Assembly (NCBI GenBank): GCA_016208495.1
Contig: JACQXX010000053.1
Coordinates: 1-44,963, forward strand
DNA: 44,963 bases
Reading direction: 5' to 3'
DNA from: Acidobacteriota bacterium
GTDB taxonomy: Bacteria > Acidobacteriota > Blastocatellia > Chloracidobacteriales > Chloracidobacteriaceae
Notes under the pieces: generated by a model
The model's input: the letters and a program-made list of their open reading frames with translations, nothing else
Databases searched by the model: none
What the model was told of the DNA's origin: nothing
Shown: in pieces, positions 43,551 through 44,963 of the stretch
How positions within the stretch are numbered: the first letter of the stretch is position 1
Layout of the letters: every line of letters begins with the position of its first letter
Made by a program: the position numbers and the translations under genes

Positions 43551-43940
43551 TTACTGTTTCAACACTTTGATTTCGACGGCCATTTTATCAACTTCCTGGT
43601 ACATCACCTTGACGCTGGCATTGGCCACCAGATCTTCGACAGTCAAATTTTTGCGACCACCGAAAGCGGCTGAGTCTTCAGCCTTGAATTTTGTCTTTTT
43701 GGTCAGGGTGAGGGTGAGTTCACGATTTTTCTGGTCTTTGATGGTGACCATGTTTTTTGCAGTATCAACACTCAGCACGGTGGCGCGCACAGCTTTGGTT
43801 GGAGCAAAGGCATCAGTTGCACCTGGGCGCGGTGGACTGATGGCGCCACCGCCGCCGCCAGATGCCAGGGCGGGCCCAGCCAGCAGTGTCAAACCAAGCA
43901 GTGCGGATAATCCTGAAAGCGACATTTTTTTCAAATTCAT
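43551..43940 (-). CDS. Small secreted protein of unknown function
   Basis: The 129-aa product has a signal peptide (MSLSGLSALLGLTLLAGPALA) and a Gly-rich spacer. A compact beta domain of about 80 residues follows (VRATVLSVDTAKNMVTIKDQKNRELTLTL), of the OB/SH3-like periplasmic type seen in DUF5666-like proteins. It probably lies in the periplasm. The opposite-strand frame 43567-43947 is a shadow. Confidence 0.75.
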   Translation of the reverse strand: MNLKKMSLSGLSALLGLTLLAGPALASGGGGGAISPPRPGATDAFAPTKAVRATVLSVDTAKNMVTIKDQKNRELTLTLTKKTKFKAEDSAAFGGRKNLTVEDLVANASVKVMYQEVDKMAVEIKVLKQ

Positions 43941-44064
43941 ACTGTAACCCTCTCACGTAAGTCATTAGATAAAAACAGATTTAGACCATTTCTGGAAAAG
44001 AACTTGAGATACAGTCCAATCAAACCCCCGCCTAAAGGCGGAACTCTTAACTTTTCCCACCAGG

Positions 44065-44865
44065 TTAATTTGGATGATTGAGATTCCAATCGTAGGTTAG
44101 AAAAGTAACTTTAGCATTTGCAGCCGCTACGTCTGACCGGTATTTTGCGACAAAAGACGGGACATTTCCAAAATCGTCCTTATACCAGTCAAAAATTGAA
44201 GAGACAGAAAGGCTCCCGGATGCAGCATCCCAGGCAGCGCCTTTGGTCGCATCGGCCAGAAATTCACGCGTGACGGTATCAAGAAATTCATTGAGGTCTT
44301 TGCCTTCAAAAGCACGTGGCTGCAGGTTTGGACAGCCAACCGAAGCACAATTGATCGCAAAGTGGATGCGGGGATCTTTGTAGCGCGGTCTGAGAACTTT
44401 ATTTTCGATTTGATCGAGCGAAAGCTCAGTGTTGGCAACCGGATAGGGGGTTTGCCAGAAGTTTTTGGCTTTGGGATCTTTCAAAGCGTCAAAATTCACG
44501 CTTTTCAGTGGATACTTCTCAAGCACCGCATTGAGCGTGATGGCATTATAGGCATTGATCCAAAAGGCTTTCTGGTCAGTTTCAGGGAGGTATTCAGGAT
44601 GGGCTGTCGCCAGCCGTTTGACATACGCGGCCAGGGCAGCTTTGTCAGCCGCATTGGCGACCCATTCACTGTATTTCACACGACCACCGACGACATATTT
44701 TTTGAGGAGCGTGTCAAATTCAGCATGTGAGAAGGTTTCAGTTTTCCCGGCTGGTGGCGGAGCTGAGACAGGTGGGAGTTTTGGTGACGGCGCAGTTTGA
44801 TTGCAGCCGATAGCAGTGACAAATACGACAAAAAAGAAGCTGATGAAAATAAAGCGATACCACAT
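44065..44865 (-). CDS. DUF547-domain lipoprotein
   Basis: The 266-aa product has a type II signal with lipobox TAIGC (C21) and a Pro-rich linker. The DUF547 domain follows, with the typical KAFWINAYNAITL, LDQIENKVLRP, and RIHFAINCASVGCPNLQP with paired Cys. DUF547 proteins are widespread envelope proteins of unknown activity, with conserved residues suggestive of a cysteine-dependent enzyme fold. The start ATG 44865 is 5 bp from a heptamer array and has no Shine-Dalgarno. Confidence 0.9.
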   Translation of the reverse strand: MWYRFIFISFFFVVFVTAIGCNQTAPSPKLPPVSAPPPAGKTETFSHAEFDTLLKKYVVGGRVKYSEWVANAADKAALAAYVKRLATAHPEYLPETDQKAFWINAYNAITLNAVLEKYPLKSVNFDALKDPKAKNFWQTPYPVANTELSLDQIENKVLRPRYKDPRIHFAINCASVGCPNLQPRAFEGKDLNEFLDTVTREFLADATKGAAWDAASGSLSVSSIFDWYKDDFGNVPSFVAKYRSDVAAANAKVTFLTYDWNLNHPN

Positions 44866-44870
44866 ATTTA

Positions 44871-44963
44871 GGGTTCAGGGTTCAGGGTTCAGGGTTCAGG
44901 GTTCAGGGTTCAGGGTTCAGGGTTCAGGGTTCAGGGTTCAGGGTTCAGGGTTCAGGGTTCAGG
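44871..44963. repeat. GGGTTCA heptamer array, at least 13 perfect units, truncated by window end
   Basis: Thirteen uninterrupted GGGTTCA units plus two bases run to the last base of the window; the real length is unknown. Read in the sense of the adjacent lipoprotein gene, the unit is CCCTGAA, ending in CCCTAAA, just as at 11788-11822. Confidence 0.95.

Noticed and set aside
43567-43947. 126-codon + strand frame opposite the small secreted protein
   Set aside because: It mirrors the - strand gene, which has a signal peptide and sensible domain; the + frame is low-complexity Ser/Pro.
44871-44963. Telomere-like or CRISPR-like array
   Set aside because: The 7-bp units are contiguous with no spacers, and the same unit occurs in internal gaps, so it is neither a CRISPR array nor evidence of a chromosome end.

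Overview
The window looks like chromosome of a Gram-negative, heterotrophic, structurally elaborate bacterium, most plausibly an Acidobacteriota member of the Blastocatellia type (inference). Reasons: moderate GC; many secreted or outer-membrane beta proteins with IPT/TIG, PKD or carboxypeptidase-regulatory-like domains; a huge propeller-type sensor kinase; a TPR-CHAT protein; a DUF4388/roadblock protein; and a family of proteins that start with a short Cys domain (C-x15-C-x2-C-x26-C, containing HNLSAMT). There are no rRNA or tRNA genes, phage genes, transposases or CRISPR arrays. Intergenic gaps are full of 7- and 8-bp tandem repeats and large inverted repeats.

Bases 1-14051 run mostly on the + strand: a 5'-truncated TPR-CHAT protease-like protein, a 1318-aa propeller/GAF/histidine kinase, and a zinc-ribbon low-complexity membrane protein. 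A [2Fe-2S] protein (- strand) is divergent from a class I glutamine amidotransferase, with good sigma70-type promoters in both directions. Then follow a DUF4388-roadblock protein and a polytopic, possibly GT-C-like membrane protein. Next come an RTX-like calcium-binding secreted protein (-) and a tightly overlapping + strand set: dusB, an MdlA-like ABC half-transporter and an ankyrin protein. A secreted Ig-like protein and an OmpA/PKD outer-membrane protein follow, ending in a strong terminator. A 178-bp MITE-like element then precedes a DUF2089 regulator/membrane-protein pair that has an elaborate operator-like promoter.

Bases 24448-34010 are the most unusual part. Eight consecutive - strand genes sit with gaps of 18-30 bp or small overlaps, apart from one gap of 112 bp. 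Six are paralogues with the same plan: a cytoplasmic four-Cys domain, one membrane/signal segment, usually one or two carboxypeptidase-regulatory-like beta domains, and C-terminal ankyrin repeats. A UPF0175/DUF3368 (PIN) toxin-antitoxin pair sits inside this array, and a truncated HicB-like gene lies just beyond its downstream end. The two most upstream copies are near-duplicates, and one of them looks mosaic.

Bases 34436-36965 hold a compact two-gene unit of relatively low GC, an AAA/ABC-type ATPase with a distinctive N-terminal domain plus an HNH nuclease. It resembles the Septu (PtuA/PtuB) anti-phage layout and closes with a perfect terminator.

The remainder, all on the - strand, encodes an O-methyltransferase, RsgA, a beta-lactamase-family serine hydrolase, an outer-membrane beta-barrel, an IPT/TIG-propeller secreted protein, a small secreted protein and a DUF547 lipoprotein. 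The lipoprotein's start codon abuts a 13-copy GGGTTCA heptamer array that runs off the end of the window. The same heptamer occurs at three other intergenic sites.
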